Shown here piece by piece: positions 17,407 to 25,839 of a stretch of 64,000 nt of DNA. The position numbers were made by a program, and so were the translations under genes. How positions within the stretch are numbered: position 1 is the first letter of the stretch; every line of letters starts with the position of its first letter. The notes under the pieces are model-generated. The model worked only from the letters and a program-made list of their open reading frames with translations. It was not told where the DNA came from and ran no database searches. Origin of the DNA: Rhodobacteraceae bacterium Alg231-30 (GTDB lineage Bacteria > Pseudomonadota > Alphaproteobacteria > Rhodobacterales > Rhodobacteraceae); assembly GCA_900143615.1 (NCBI GenBank), contig FREU01000001.1:70941-134940 (forward strand). Reading direction: 5' to 3'.

Positions 17407-18194
17407 ATACTGTTGCTAGCACAATTCGCTTAAACTCGATTGACGAGATCGAGTTTAACGCTGTCCTGTCCGATCTTGACGGTGTTGTCTATCGTGGAGA
17501 ACAGGCCATCCCCGGTGCAGTAGAGAAGTTCAATTATTGGCACCGCTCCAATGTCCCTTATTGTTTTGTCACAAACAACGCTGAAAAAACGCCCGCTGAG
17601 TTCGCGGAGAAAATTGCCCGACTGGGGATTTCCTGCTCGGCTGAACAAGTCGTAACATCCGGGGATGTAGCGCTGGACTATGTGAAGGGGAGATACAAGC
17701 AGGGCACTCTTATTTTTGTCGTCGGCTCTCCCTCTTTCAAACTCCGTTTTGAACAGGCTGGTTTTACACTGGTCGATAGTGGAGCTGAGGTTGTCATTGT
17801 CGCTCTGGATCGAAAATTCGACTACACAATGATGAAAATGGCTGTGCAAAATATCTTGTCCGGAGCCGAATTTATAGGCACCAATCCTGATGTCATTCGC
17901 CCGACGGCAGACGGCTTTGAGCCGGGCACAGGAGCTCTGCTTCAATCAATTGCGGCGGCCAGTGGCATTAAACCTGTCATCTTGGGCAAGCCTTCAGGAG
18001 ACATTCTGAAGGCGGCACTCGCGCGCATTGGCGTAAAAACGGCAAGCACCATAATGTTGGGGGATCAGCTTGAAACCGATATTCTGGCGGCAAGAAACGC
18101 AGGCATCCGGGGGGTGTTGCTCGAAACTGGCGTCCCCATTAAGCATGGTAGCCTGACGCATGCAGACCACGTCATTCGATCATTGGAAAGCTAG
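17403..18194 (+). CDS. HAD-IIA (NagD-like) phosphatase
   Basis: A 263-residue HAD hydrolase. Motif I is LSDLDGVVYRG with both nucleophile and acid Asp, motif II VTNNAEKTP, motif III LGKPSGD and motif IV MLGDQLETDI. The C2-type cap between motifs II and III places it with NagD, PNPase and related sugar- or glycerol-phosphate phosphatases. ATG 17403 overlaps the permease stop by ATGA. In context it would dephosphorylate the monophosphate made by the phosphodiesterases, as AccG does in the acc operon. That role is inferred. Confidence 0.88.
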   Translation: MNTVASTIRLNSIDEIEFNAVLSDLDGVVYRGEQAIPGAVEKFNYWHRSNVPYCFVTNNAEKTPAEFAEKIARLGISCSAEQVVTSGDVALDYVKGRYKQGTLIFVVGSPSFKLRFEQAGFTLVDSGAEVVIVALDRKFDYTMMKMAVQNILSGAEFIGTNPDVIRPTADGFEPGTGALLQSIAAASGIKPVILGKPSGDILKAALARIGVKTASTIMLGDQLETDILAARNAGIRGVLLETGVPIKHGSLTHADHVIRSLES

Positions 18195-18443
18195 GTCGCA
18201 CAGACTACATGTTTCCAAAATACTCGATGGATTTGCTGCGTGGGCAAAAACAACGCTTCCAGCCGTCGCGCCTGCTTTGACGGTTGTAAGCTTTGCCAAC
18301 ACCGTGCCGCGAGTTGATCTGTAGCACTTTTCACGTTGGATCTGGGCGCAATGTTGCTTCGGCCGCTTACTGGGATTTCGACGATATCACGAAATACATG
18401 ATAAAGGTATCGCCCACCGCTCTAACTCAGGCGGTTGGGTAAT
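18195..18443. other. Intergenic stretch, possible older transposon debris
   Basis: No intact gene. One plus-strand frame at about 18205-18327 is open without a start (ILDGFAAWAKTTLPAVAP) and faintly recalls the C-terminal region of IS66-type transposases. The similarity is too weak for a firm call. Confidence 0.3.
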
Positions 18444-19004
18444 CCCCCTAAAATTAGTGGTGTTCACGATTGGAATTTTCTCAGCAAGATATCCGAGGAG
18501 ATTTCAATGAAGAAGGGACGATATTGCGACGCGTCGATCATCGGTATCTTGAAGCAAGCGGAGCGCGGTGTGCCGGTTGTCACTGCCAGCAGAACGGGTT
18601 GTGCGCAGCTTGAACCAGATCATTGAATGGCGCGGAACTCCCAAAGCAATTCGTGTGGACAATAGTCCCCAATATATCAGTGGAAAGCTGATGCAATGGG
18701 CCGCGAAGCGCAATGTTCGGCTCGACTAGATCCAGCCCCACTCTCGTGAATGGGAAACGGCATTGTCGTGTAATGGGAAAGCCACAACAGAACGCCTATA
18801 TTGTGTGTTACAATCGCACCGTTCGCGGCGAGTGGTTGGGCATTATATCTTTGAACTCATCGAGGAGACACAAGACCAGGCGACTGAATGGCTCCGGACT
18901 TACAATAACGAGCGACCCAACATGGGGATCGGCGGCATGACACCCGTTATGAAACTAAAAGCAGCCGCGTGAATTTCACGGTTGAGCCCCACTAAAATGG
19001 GAGG
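18444..19004 (+). mobile_element. Degraded IS3-family insertion sequence with imperfect terminal repeats
   Basis: The left end (from CCCCCTAAAATTAGTGG at 18444) and the right end (18982-19004; reverse complement begins CCTCCCATTTTAGTGG) are imperfect inverted repeats of the IS51/IS407-like type. Between them lie fragments of orfA and orfB. The element is far shorter than an intact copy of about 1.2-1.3 kb, so a large internal deletion has occurred. I see no clear target-site duplication. Confidence 0.75.
18507..18972 (+). pseudogene. IS3-family transposase remnant (orfA start fused to orfB end)
   Basis: ATG 18507 after GAGGAG begins MKKGRYCDASIIGILKQAER, the usual orfA N-terminus. After about 25 codons the sequence jumps to orfB in another frame: RVVRSLNQIIEWRGTPKAIR, VDNSPQYISGKLMQWAAKR, then an in-frame stop. 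The final part reads WLRTYNNERPNMGIGGMTP and ends at 18972. The middle of both genes is deleted, the first catalytic Asp is gone, and the position usually holding the DDE Glu reads YIVCYN instead of YIERYN. It cannot encode a working transposase. Confidence 0.85.
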
Positions 19005-19077
19005 ATTATCGTGGGAAAAGCAGAAAGGCTCACATCAGTAGTCTGCATGTATCGAGCTTGTCAGCTATTGGTTCGGT

Positions 19078-19095
19078 GATTTATGCAACAAGGCC
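19078..19095 (-). repeat. IS5-type terminal inverted-repeat remnant (right copy)
   Basis: The reverse complement, GGCCTTGTTGCATAAATC, matches IS5/IS903-type ends and the copy at 9526-9543 (15 of 18). It sits just outside the degraded IS3 element and close to the AT-rich island. No transposase gene lies with it. Confidence 0.5.
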
Positions 19096-19180
19096 ATCTC
19101 CATTACCTAATTCGTGCAGTACCTCCGATATAGGTTCGAAAAAAATTTCGATCATCAGGTTCTAGATTTTCAATAATAAG

Positions 19181-20410
19181 TTACAACTTTATCCAAGGGT
19201 CAATAATGATTTTGTCAAAGGAGCGTTGCAAAGAATTTTTGACTGTGGATTTCCCCATAACCACGGAAACTTGAGTTTCTACTCCTTGGCTTAAAGAATG
19301 GAAAAATTCATCCACATTTTTGGTGTTTTTTTGAGTGTCCTTTATTGAAATTCCAATCCTCGCTTTTACCTCTCCTTCATTAAATGCAGACCAAATTGGA
19401 GAAATTTGATTTATTTTGGCGCTGAGAATATGCCCTCCGTATTCGATGTATCTTTGCGAAATCTCAATGTTATTTCCAACTTGAATTTCTTCGAGATCTT
19501 CAGGAGTAAGTTCAACAATAAAATTCAGGTTATCGACGTATATAGGTTCAACTATCCCGAATTTTGCACTTGATCGTACGGCGTTCAATTTCGATTTTTC
19601 GGCTACACCGTGGATATACCCTGACGTAGGTGATGTGATCCAAGGGCTTTCTAGAAGTTGTTGTAATTCTCTCAATTGATTTTCTAGTTCACGGATCTTC
19701 GTATTGGATGAAGCGATGGTTTCAGAGATGAACACCTGTTGCCTGCTGATTTCATTGGAAAGTTCCAAGTTTATGATGCCGAGTGTGTTTCTTATTTGCA
19801 GATTCAGGGCGCTTCTAGGGATGTTGAGTTGGGTCATTTGCACCGCGGTTCTGTTGCCAGTTAGTTCCCTAACTAGGCGGTTGCTATGTGTAAGGAAGAA
19901 TTCTCTTTTAGTCAGAATGCTCGATTTTTTTTGAATGTTTTGAAGGTGAATCTCCATGCATTTTTTTTCAGAAAACGCCCTCTCCAAAACCGTGTTTTCT
20001 ATTATGAATTTTTCACTTGAAGATGTATTTGGGCGCGGCTTTAGAGGCGGCAACTCAAGGCAGTCTCGGAAGATTTGTATGTGAAAAATTTTCAATTCTA
20101 AACTGTTGATTTTGTGGAGAATTTCTTCCTTGTCGTAGTGGGCGAGAATTTGATCTTTTTGTACTTGTTCCCCATTTTTCACCAATATTTTGGATATAGG
20201 GATGTTTATTGGGAAATGGATGATCTCAGACTGTGTTTTACTGTCCAAGTACCCAGAATACTTCCGAGTATCAGACGCCGTAAATGCGTCAAGTAGAACG
20301 AAGGTAGCTAAAAAAAGTGCGCTTACAGAGAACACCGCCCAGAGTCCCCAAGATACCCAACGGGCATGCGGCCGGCGCGGAGGCGACAAGTCAACTTTGT
20401 TGTGACGCAT
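19181..20410 (-). CDS. HlyD-like membrane-fusion (adaptor) protein
   Basis: A 409-residue periplasmic adaptor. Residues about 17-42 form one membrane anchor (WVSWGLWAVFSVSALFLATF). The region near 60-90 (ILVKNGEQVQKDQILAHYDK) is the split lipoyl/biotinyl motif, about 100-260 is a helical hairpin, and WITSPTSGYIHGV returns to the lipoyl half before a beta-barrel. This is the HlyD/type I secretion layout. Base composition is clearly AT-richer than the neighbours, with many ATT, AAA and TTT codons, which points to recent transfer. The start overlaps the end of the ABC gene by 20 bases. No outer-membrane TolC gene is nearby. Confidence 0.8.
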   Translation of the reverse strand: MRHNKVDLSPPRRPHARWVSWGLWAVFSVSALFLATFVLLDAFTASDTRKYSGYLDSKTQSEIIHFPINIPISKILVKNGEQVQKDQILAHYDKEEILHKINSLELKIFHIQIFRDCLELPPLKPRPNTSSSEKFIIENTVLERAFSEKKCMEIHLQNIQKKSSILTKREFFLTHSNRLVRELTGNRTAVQMTQLNIPRSALNLQIRNTLGIINLELSNEISRQQVFISETIASSNTKIRELENQLRELQQLLESPWITSPTSGYIHGVAEKSKLNAVRSSAKFGIVEPIYVDNLNFIVELTPEDLEEIQVGNNIEISQRYIEYGGHILSAKINQISPIWSAFNEGEVKARIGISIKDTQKNTKNVDEFFHSLSQGVETQVSVVMGKSTVKNSLQRSFDKIIIDPWIKL

Positions 20411-22376
20411 TTTTTGCGACCTTGTTGTTTGTCTTTAACCGAGGGTCGACAGTCTTAACTGATACTTGAAGCCAACTCACGTCGTTTGCATTCAAAATGT
20501 TCATTTCAATGGATTTTTTTACTAACCTCGCCAACGGAGGTAGCTGTTTCTCCAGAGAAGATTCCTCAGAGACATCTTTTGCTTTTTCAAGGGAACATTC
20601 GGAAATCGAATCGTTGATATTCGTCATTCTTAGAAGACAGTAACCTTCGAAATTCTTGAATTCGAAAGTTACTGTTTTCGGAAATGCGGCGTCGGCAGAG
20701 ATCTCTTTGCATGCGATGAGCAGCAAGTCGTTTGCTATGAGGCAGACAGCCCTTCTGTTCTTTTCGTCACCGTCTCGGCGGAACTGTGAGCTGATCCATG
20801 CATCTAAGGGCTCCTCACTTTCCAGCTCCCGCTCGGCTACGAATCGCTGCCAGCCAGTTGTCTTTCGTTCCCGGATCAGGGCCGCTGATGCGTATTCAAT
20901 TAATGTGCCCTTTTGCATCATCAACAGTGTGTCGCAGATGTTTAACAGTCCTCGATTTTCAGTGACAAAAAGCGTGATTGTGCCAAGCCTTGCCTCCGCT
21001 CTTACGCGCTCTCCCAGCGCGTTAAGAAGTTTCTCGTCTGCGCCATCTTCCGGTCTATCAAAAAGCATTACGCGCGGGCGCAGCGCAAATGCACGGGCAA
21101 ATGCGAGGGATTTTTGCTCTGTACTCGAAAGGGTTTGCACCTCGGGAGCGTTGCAAATTTTGTCTGTGACATCAGAGGTTAACACCAATGATTTTAATAT
21201 TCTTTTGGCGCGTGCCTGATCGTAGGCATCCGAAAAACAAGTTAAATTTTCAGTACCGCTTCCTGGGACGAGGAGCGGTTGTGGCGGGATGTGGACGGCA
21301 TTGATGACTCTTTCTTTTGCTGAAGTGTCCCACAAGTTTACGCCGTCGCTTTGTACGGATCCTTGCACGGTGAGACCGCGTAAGTCGCGTGGGGCTGTGA
21401 TAGCTTGGAAAAGTGTGGTCTTACCTGACAAACTGTCGCCTTGTACTCCAATGATTGATCCAGGTGCTGCATGAAACGAAATGCCTGACAATAGAGGGAT
21501 CTGTTCTTTTGTGTGGACGGATAAGTCGTGAATGTGCAGCCCTTCGGATATATCTGTTTGCGCATCGTCCAGATCAGTTGAGTGTAGTTCAGTCACTTGA
21601 ACCGCCTGACCACTTTTTTCAGGATCTGCTAAAGATATTCGTTTGAAAAATTCTGCGAATGCGTCGACTGACCAATAGGTAATGAGTGTAATGGTGGTAA
21701 TCGCAGCCGGATTTAGAATATCGCTTGTCACTAACCAACAAGATACTGCCATCGCTGAAATAAGAGAAAAGTAGCCGATGGATCTCTGAAAGCCGTCCAG
21801 CAAAACATTTTGCTGTGAGATGCCATTTGCAAGTTCCAGTGCCCTACGATCTCGTCCGCTAAGGAAGGACACGGCCTCTGCAGGGAGAAATTCCCATAAA
21901 GGTTCGGGCGGAGCAATCCGTGTGGCCTTGTTGCAAAGCAACCAGCTTAAGAATGCTCCTCCGATAAAAGGTGCGCCCAGCAAGGGATTTAGGAGAAAGA
22001 AGGTCAGTCCAGCCATACCCCCCAATATTGCCTTTCCAAACACGGTATTTCGGTCGCGCAAATATCGATACCCGACCAGTGCTTTTGCGTGACCGACATC
22101 AAATATCAGAAGACCAATTATTGGAACCAAGGCCCCTAGGGTGAGCAGCCCTGCAAGTAATTCATTTCCGTCACTTGCAACCAAATCGAAGAAAAAAATT
22201 GCAAAGACAGCAATTGCGAACAAGCATATGCCTGCTCCCATCGAGAAAAAAATGGAAAGTGCGGTCGCCCACATTGGTATAGAGCGGTCACGAAAAATAT
22301 GAGGTAAGGGATCTGCAGAGGACAAAGAGTCTACAGAAAGTTCGGGATACGCCCGCGTTACTTGAAAATCAGACAT
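20391..22376 (-). CDS. ABC exporter-like protein with degenerate nucleotide-binding domain
   Basis: A 661-residue protein. Residues about 35-250 hold several hydrophobic segments, about 275-500 is an ABC ATPase domain, and about 500-661 is an extra C-terminal domain I do not recognise. Walker A GDSLSGKT is intact. The signature is LSSTEQKSL rather than LSGGQ, Walker B reads VMLFDRPEDG with Arg in place of the catalytic Glu, and the switch region reads LFVTENRGL where a His is expected. ATP binding may persist but hydrolysis should be weak. It may work with the HlyD-like adaptor in export, or as a regulator. Divergent from the DUF3131 gene with 168 bases between starts. Confidence 0.75.
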   Translation of the reverse strand: MSDFQVTRAYPELSVDSLSSADPLPHIFRDRSIPMWATALSIFFSMGAGICLFAIAVFAIFFFDLVASDGNELLAGLLTLGALVPIIGLLIFDVGHAKALVGYRYLRDRNTVFGKAILGGMAGLTFFLLNPLLGAPFIGGAFLSWLLCNKATRIAPPEPLWEFLPAEAVSFLSGRDRRALELANGISQQNVLLDGFQRSIGYFSLISAMAVSCWLVTSDILNPAAITTITLITYWSVDAFAEFFKRISLADPEKSGQAVQVTELHSTDLDDAQTDISEGLHIHDLSVHTKEQIPLLSGISFHAAPGSIIGVQGDSLSGKTTLFQAITAPRDLRGLTVQGSVQSDGVNLWDTSAKERVINAVHIPPQPLLVPGSGTENLTCFSDAYDQARAKRILKSLVLTSDVTDKICNAPEVQTLSSTEQKSLAFARAFALRPRVMLFDRPEDGADEKLLNALGERVRAEARLGTITLFVTENRGLLNICDTLLMMQKGTLIEYASAALIRERKTTGWQRFVAERELESEEPLDAWISSQFRRDGDEKNRRAVCLIANDLLLIACKEISADAAFPKTVTFEFKNFEGYCLLRMTNINDSISECSLEKAKDVSEESSLEKQLPPLARLVKKSIEMNILNANDVSWLQVSVKTVDPRLKTNNKVAKNASQQS

Positions 22377-22544
22377 TACAAAACCTCAGCTTTGAATTAC
22401 GCCTATCGGAGATACATTAAGAAAGGTTTTCCTTCGGTCTCATGAAATTGGATCCAGATCTTGTGTTTTAGAGGTTTTTCGGCGGTTGCTCTTTATTAAC
22501 CCGCTTGGGCCTAAATAGAGGCTGGTCCCTTGGGAAGTGCGTTT

Positions 22545-24233
22545 ATGACGAGTTCGAACAGTATCAGGACAAATACCCCCTTTAAGGGAGTTGCGGTGTT
22601 TCTCTTCGTTTTGTGCCTAATCGGTGGCGCGACCTATGTTGTCTGGCTGTCAGCGCGCCAGGTGTTTCTGGCTCAGGAAGAAGAAATCATTCCGATCATC
22701 GCCGGCGGAGCATTGGATGACATTCCAGCATTGATGAGGGGAAATCTTCCGAGCGCAACGGTTTCGTTGATTTCTGATGTGGAACAACGTTCCAAGCCGC
22801 CGCGCATGTGCGAAATGGATAAAGACTATTTCAATTCCCTTGAGCGCGGATTGAATGTCAGCTCCGGATATTCCAATGAGAACGCATATGTGCGTAAATA
22901 TCGGTCGAGAAGAGGTTTTTTGAATGAACGCGAGCTGCGGGCGGCGCGGGTCGCTTGGCACTATTTCGAAACTTACACGCAACCAACGACGGGTCTGGCG
23001 AACTCAGTTGGAAATTACCCGTCCACAACGCTTTGGGATACCGCATCTTATATTGCCGGGGCCGTGGCCGCGTTTGAATTGTGTCTGATTGAAAAAACCG
23101 AGTTTGATTCTCGCATTCTTCAGCTGCTGACGACGGTTAAGACCTTGGAGCTTTTTCGCAAGGAGCTGCCCAATAAAGTCTACCACACAAAAACTGCTGC
23201 AAAGGTCGACTATACCAACAAGCCAGGGGAAATCGGGTTTTCGGCATTGGACATTGGTCGTTTTCTGGTTTGGATGCGCATCTTGAAAAACAGATACCCC
23301 CATTTGGGAAACACAATCGATTCGGTTCTTCTAAAGTGGGATTTTAGCAATGCGGTGGATAGTGAAGGTCTGCTTTTTGGGGCGTATGTCGACAAGGAAA
23401 CAGGAGAGACGGTTTACGCACAGGAAGGTCGCCTTGGTTATGAAGAATACGCAGCCAAGGGTTTTGCGCTTTGGGGGTTTCGACCAATTTTGGCACATCG
23501 CGCCGAACCGTTTTTAACGGCGTCGATATATGGCGTTCAGGTGCCATACGACGGGCGGGACCCACGTGTTTTTCATTCTCAGAACTACGTTGTGACAGAG
23601 TCCTATCTGCAAGATGGGTTGGAGCTAGGGTTTGATCTTCCACATGATGATAGCAGTGAGGAATGGGTTCATTCCGATGGATGGCGGGCAGAATTTGCGG
23701 ATCGCGTTTATCAAGTGCAAGAAAACAGATGGCGTCAAACGGGCTTTATGACGGCTAGGTCGGAACACAATGTCAAAGGCCCCCCCTATTTTACGTATGA
23801 TACGATTTTTTCAGATGGCTACCCGTGGAACACAGTCACGCCGAGAGGCGACTATGTCCCTAATCATTCTGCCGTGTCCTCTAAGGCCGCGTTGGGGCTG
23901 TGGGCTCTGTGGGAAACGGACTATACGGATGTTCTCTATGAAGCCGTTATTGAACTCTATGATCCTGAGCATGGAATGTTCGAAGGATTATATGAACGAG
24001 GGCAGGGGCGTGTCGAAATATTTACAGCCAACAACAACGGCATAATTCTGACCAGTCTCTTACATAAAGTCCAAGGCACAATATTAACGCCCTACACTGG
24101 CGACACCGAGGTTTGGTACACAGCTTATCGTGACCAAGACATCCGCGTGATGCGTAACTATCCAGATCCACCTCAGAAAAGTGAATGGCTTCCTGCGTTG
24201 AGGCACTCTGTACAAGAGAAGGCTGATTTTTGA
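22545..24233 (+). CDS. DUF3131 (glucoamylase-like) membrane-anchored protein
   Basis: A 562-residue protein from ATG 22545, which follows GGGAAG; an upstream in-frame TTG (22530) is less likely. One membrane anchor lies at about residues 18-41 (GVAVFLFVLCLIGGATYVVW), leaving the rest periplasmic. From about 125 on the DUF3131 pattern is seen: AWHYFETYTQPTTGLANSVG, TTLWDTASYIAGAVAA and GFSALDIGRFLVWMRIL, then GLYERGQGRVEIFTANNNG. The fold is expected to be an alpha/alpha barrel related to glycoside-processing domains. Substrate unknown; a role in cell-envelope glycan processing is inferred. Overlaps the next gene by one base. Confidence 0.8.
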   Translation: MTSSNSIRTNTPFKGVAVFLFVLCLIGGATYVVWLSARQVFLAQEEEIIPIIAGGALDDIPALMRGNLPSATVSLISDVEQRSKPPRMCEMDKDYFNSLERGLNVSSGYSNENAYVRKYRSRRGFLNERELRAARVAWHYFETYTQPTTGLANSVGNYPSTTLWDTASYIAGAVAAFELCLIEKTEFDSRILQLLTTVKTLELFRKELPNKVYHTKTAAKVDYTNKPGEIGFSALDIGRFLVWMRILKNRYPHLGNTIDSVLLKWDFSNAVDSEGLLFGAYVDKETGETVYAQEGRLGYEEYAAKGFALWGFRPILAHRAEPFLTASIYGVQVPYDGRDPRVFHSQNYVVTESYLQDGLELGFDLPHDDSSEEWVHSDGWRAEFADRVYQVQENRWRQTGFMTARSEHNVKGPPYFTYDTIFSDGYPWNTVTPRGDYVPNHSAVSSKAALGLWALWETDYTDVLYEAVIELYDPEHGMFEGLYERGQGRVEIFTANNNGIILTSLLHKVQGTILTPYTGDTEVWYTAYRDQDIRVMRNYPDPPQKSEWLPALRHSVQEKADF

Positions 24234-25684
24234 TGACTTATTTTACACAGTTCACTCGAATTGCCGCTATGGCTGTGATCTGCGTGGCCAGTGCCGCCAG
24301 CGGCCAAGTCAATCCCGCCGCCAGTCGAAATGAAGAACCGTTTTCGCCCGAGAACGCGATTTTGGATACGTCGGTCGCCTTTGCAATTGGTGCACGGGAA
24401 GGTCAGCAGTCACTGCGCGGATCTTTTGGGTGGCCCAGCTTTCAAGAAGGGTTGGTGGATGGGGTGTATTTTCGGTTCGATCCGGACGGATACGCGCGCT
24501 TCTCTCCAACGCCACGGCTGGATTTGGATGTATTTGAAGTGATTTGTAGGCCCCGCACCTATTCGTGTTTGGGAAGAAAAGATGGATTGGAGATTCATTT
24601 GACCGAGGCGGGCACGCTGCATTTGAAAATTGCGGAAGTTGGGGCGGGAGATATGTTTTTTTTGTCGGACGGCGTGTCTGAAATCCAAGTTCCCGAACGC
24701 ATCCTACAACCTTTGGACATTCAATTAGAGTTGCTCTTGGCGTCCGCGGTAGACCTCAGTGTGCGCAGGGGGGGGGATGACATTGTGAAGACCTCTCTCA
24801 AAGGGTTTCATGCCGTAGGGTCATATTTGAGATGGGTTGCCGCGCGACAGGATTATTCTGTTTTGCCAAGGGGGTGGCCCGTCCCAAATTCTAGTCGAAA
24901 TGAGGACACAGTCGGGTTGGCGCAACCGCCGCGATGGGAAGCCCCTACTCTTTATGACCAAACGTTTGAAAGCGAAATCGCAACTCAGCCGCAAATAGGC
25001 ACTCTCTTTGATCAGCCAGACCTCGAGGATACAGCTGTTTCTGAGTTGCGCTCAGAAATCAATGACTTGAAGAAAATTCTACAAGAGAACTTGGTCGACA
25101 CAACCACTCGGGTTGATGCAACGGGCCGCAATGTTAACTCTCAATCGGCGAGTGCATTGGAATTGACAAACCTGCTTACGGTTGTTGAGGCGTTGAAAGA
25201 TCAGGTGGATGATCTTTCAAAGACCGAAAATCCCGTCGGTGTTTTGCTGCAAGAGCCATTAGTTGAGCCTGAGTTGTCAAGCAGTGGTGCGCGGGAAAAC
25301 ACAGGGGCACCGACAAGAGCCGCACAGAACCTGCAGTACTTGATGGAGGAGCTTGGGCTCGACATTAATACTGCCGTTACAGTTATGCAGATGAGCGAAG
25401 GAAGGCAGGCGCGGCAGTCTGGTATGGGTCTGGGATTAGATACATCCATCAATGGATCGACGCGTCCGACAGGTGTCGCGAACGAACTCTTTGAGGGCGA
25501 CATTATTGACCAAATTTTGCAGGAACTTGAAGCCGAGATAACCGTGGACAGCTTAGAGGTGCCAATGGTGGACATGCACGAATACCAGTTACTTTCGGAC
25601 TATTTTGAATCTGCTGCGCTGCCTGCTCTTAGAGCATTTTCCGAAGCCGTCACTGGGAATGCGGTTACGCCAGCAACTCAATAG
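24233..25684 (+). CDS. Exported protein of unknown function with coiled-coil segment
   Basis: A 483-residue protein not recognised from any family. ATG 24233 (TTG 24230 is possible) overlaps the DUF3131 stop by one base. Residues 1-25 look like a Sec signal peptide (IAAMAVICVASAASGQ). Residues about 40-220 are beta-rich with a pair of cysteines (VICRPRTYSCLGRK), like a lectin-type sandwich. About 275-350 has heptad-like Leu/Ile spacing consistent with a coiled coil (LRSEINDLKKILQENLV). The tail is acidic. Tight coupling to the DUF3131 gene suggests the two proteins work together in the periplasm. Confidence 0.65.
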   Translation: MTYFTQFTRIAAMAVICVASAASGQVNPAASRNEEPFSPENAILDTSVAFAIGAREGQQSLRGSFGWPSFQEGLVDGVYFRFDPDGYARFSPTPRLDLDVFEVICRPRTYSCLGRKDGLEIHLTEAGTLHLKIAEVGAGDMFFLSDGVSEIQVPERILQPLDIQLELLLASAVDLSVRRGGDDIVKTSLKGFHAVGSYLRWVAARQDYSVLPRGWPVPNSSRNEDTVGLAQPPRWEAPTLYDQTFESEIATQPQIGTLFDQPDLEDTAVSELRSEINDLKKILQENLVDTTTRVDATGRNVNSQSASALELTNLLTVVEALKDQVDDLSKTENPVGVLLQEPLVEPELSSSGARENTGAPTRAAQNLQYLMEELGLDINTAVTVMQMSEGRQARQSGMGLGLDTSINGSTRPTGVANELFEGDIIDQILQELEAEITVDSLEVPMVDMHEYQLLSDYFESAALPALRAFSEAVTGNAVTPATQ

Positions 25685-25839
25685 TAAGTTTTCGGAAGCG
25701 GGATGGTACTTGCAAGTTCTTCACGCTCGCAGCAGGATAATAATGCCTGAAGGCTGAGGTTTCTTGCAAGACGCGGTTGCTATTGATTATTCCCGAAACA
25801 TGGCGAGGAAAAAATGAGCTCTTGTTGGGGTGCGAATTT

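Noticed and set aside
25685-25839. Moco riboswitch or ModE box upstream of modA
   Set aside because: No conserved Moco-motif segments and no inverted ModE-like site were visible.
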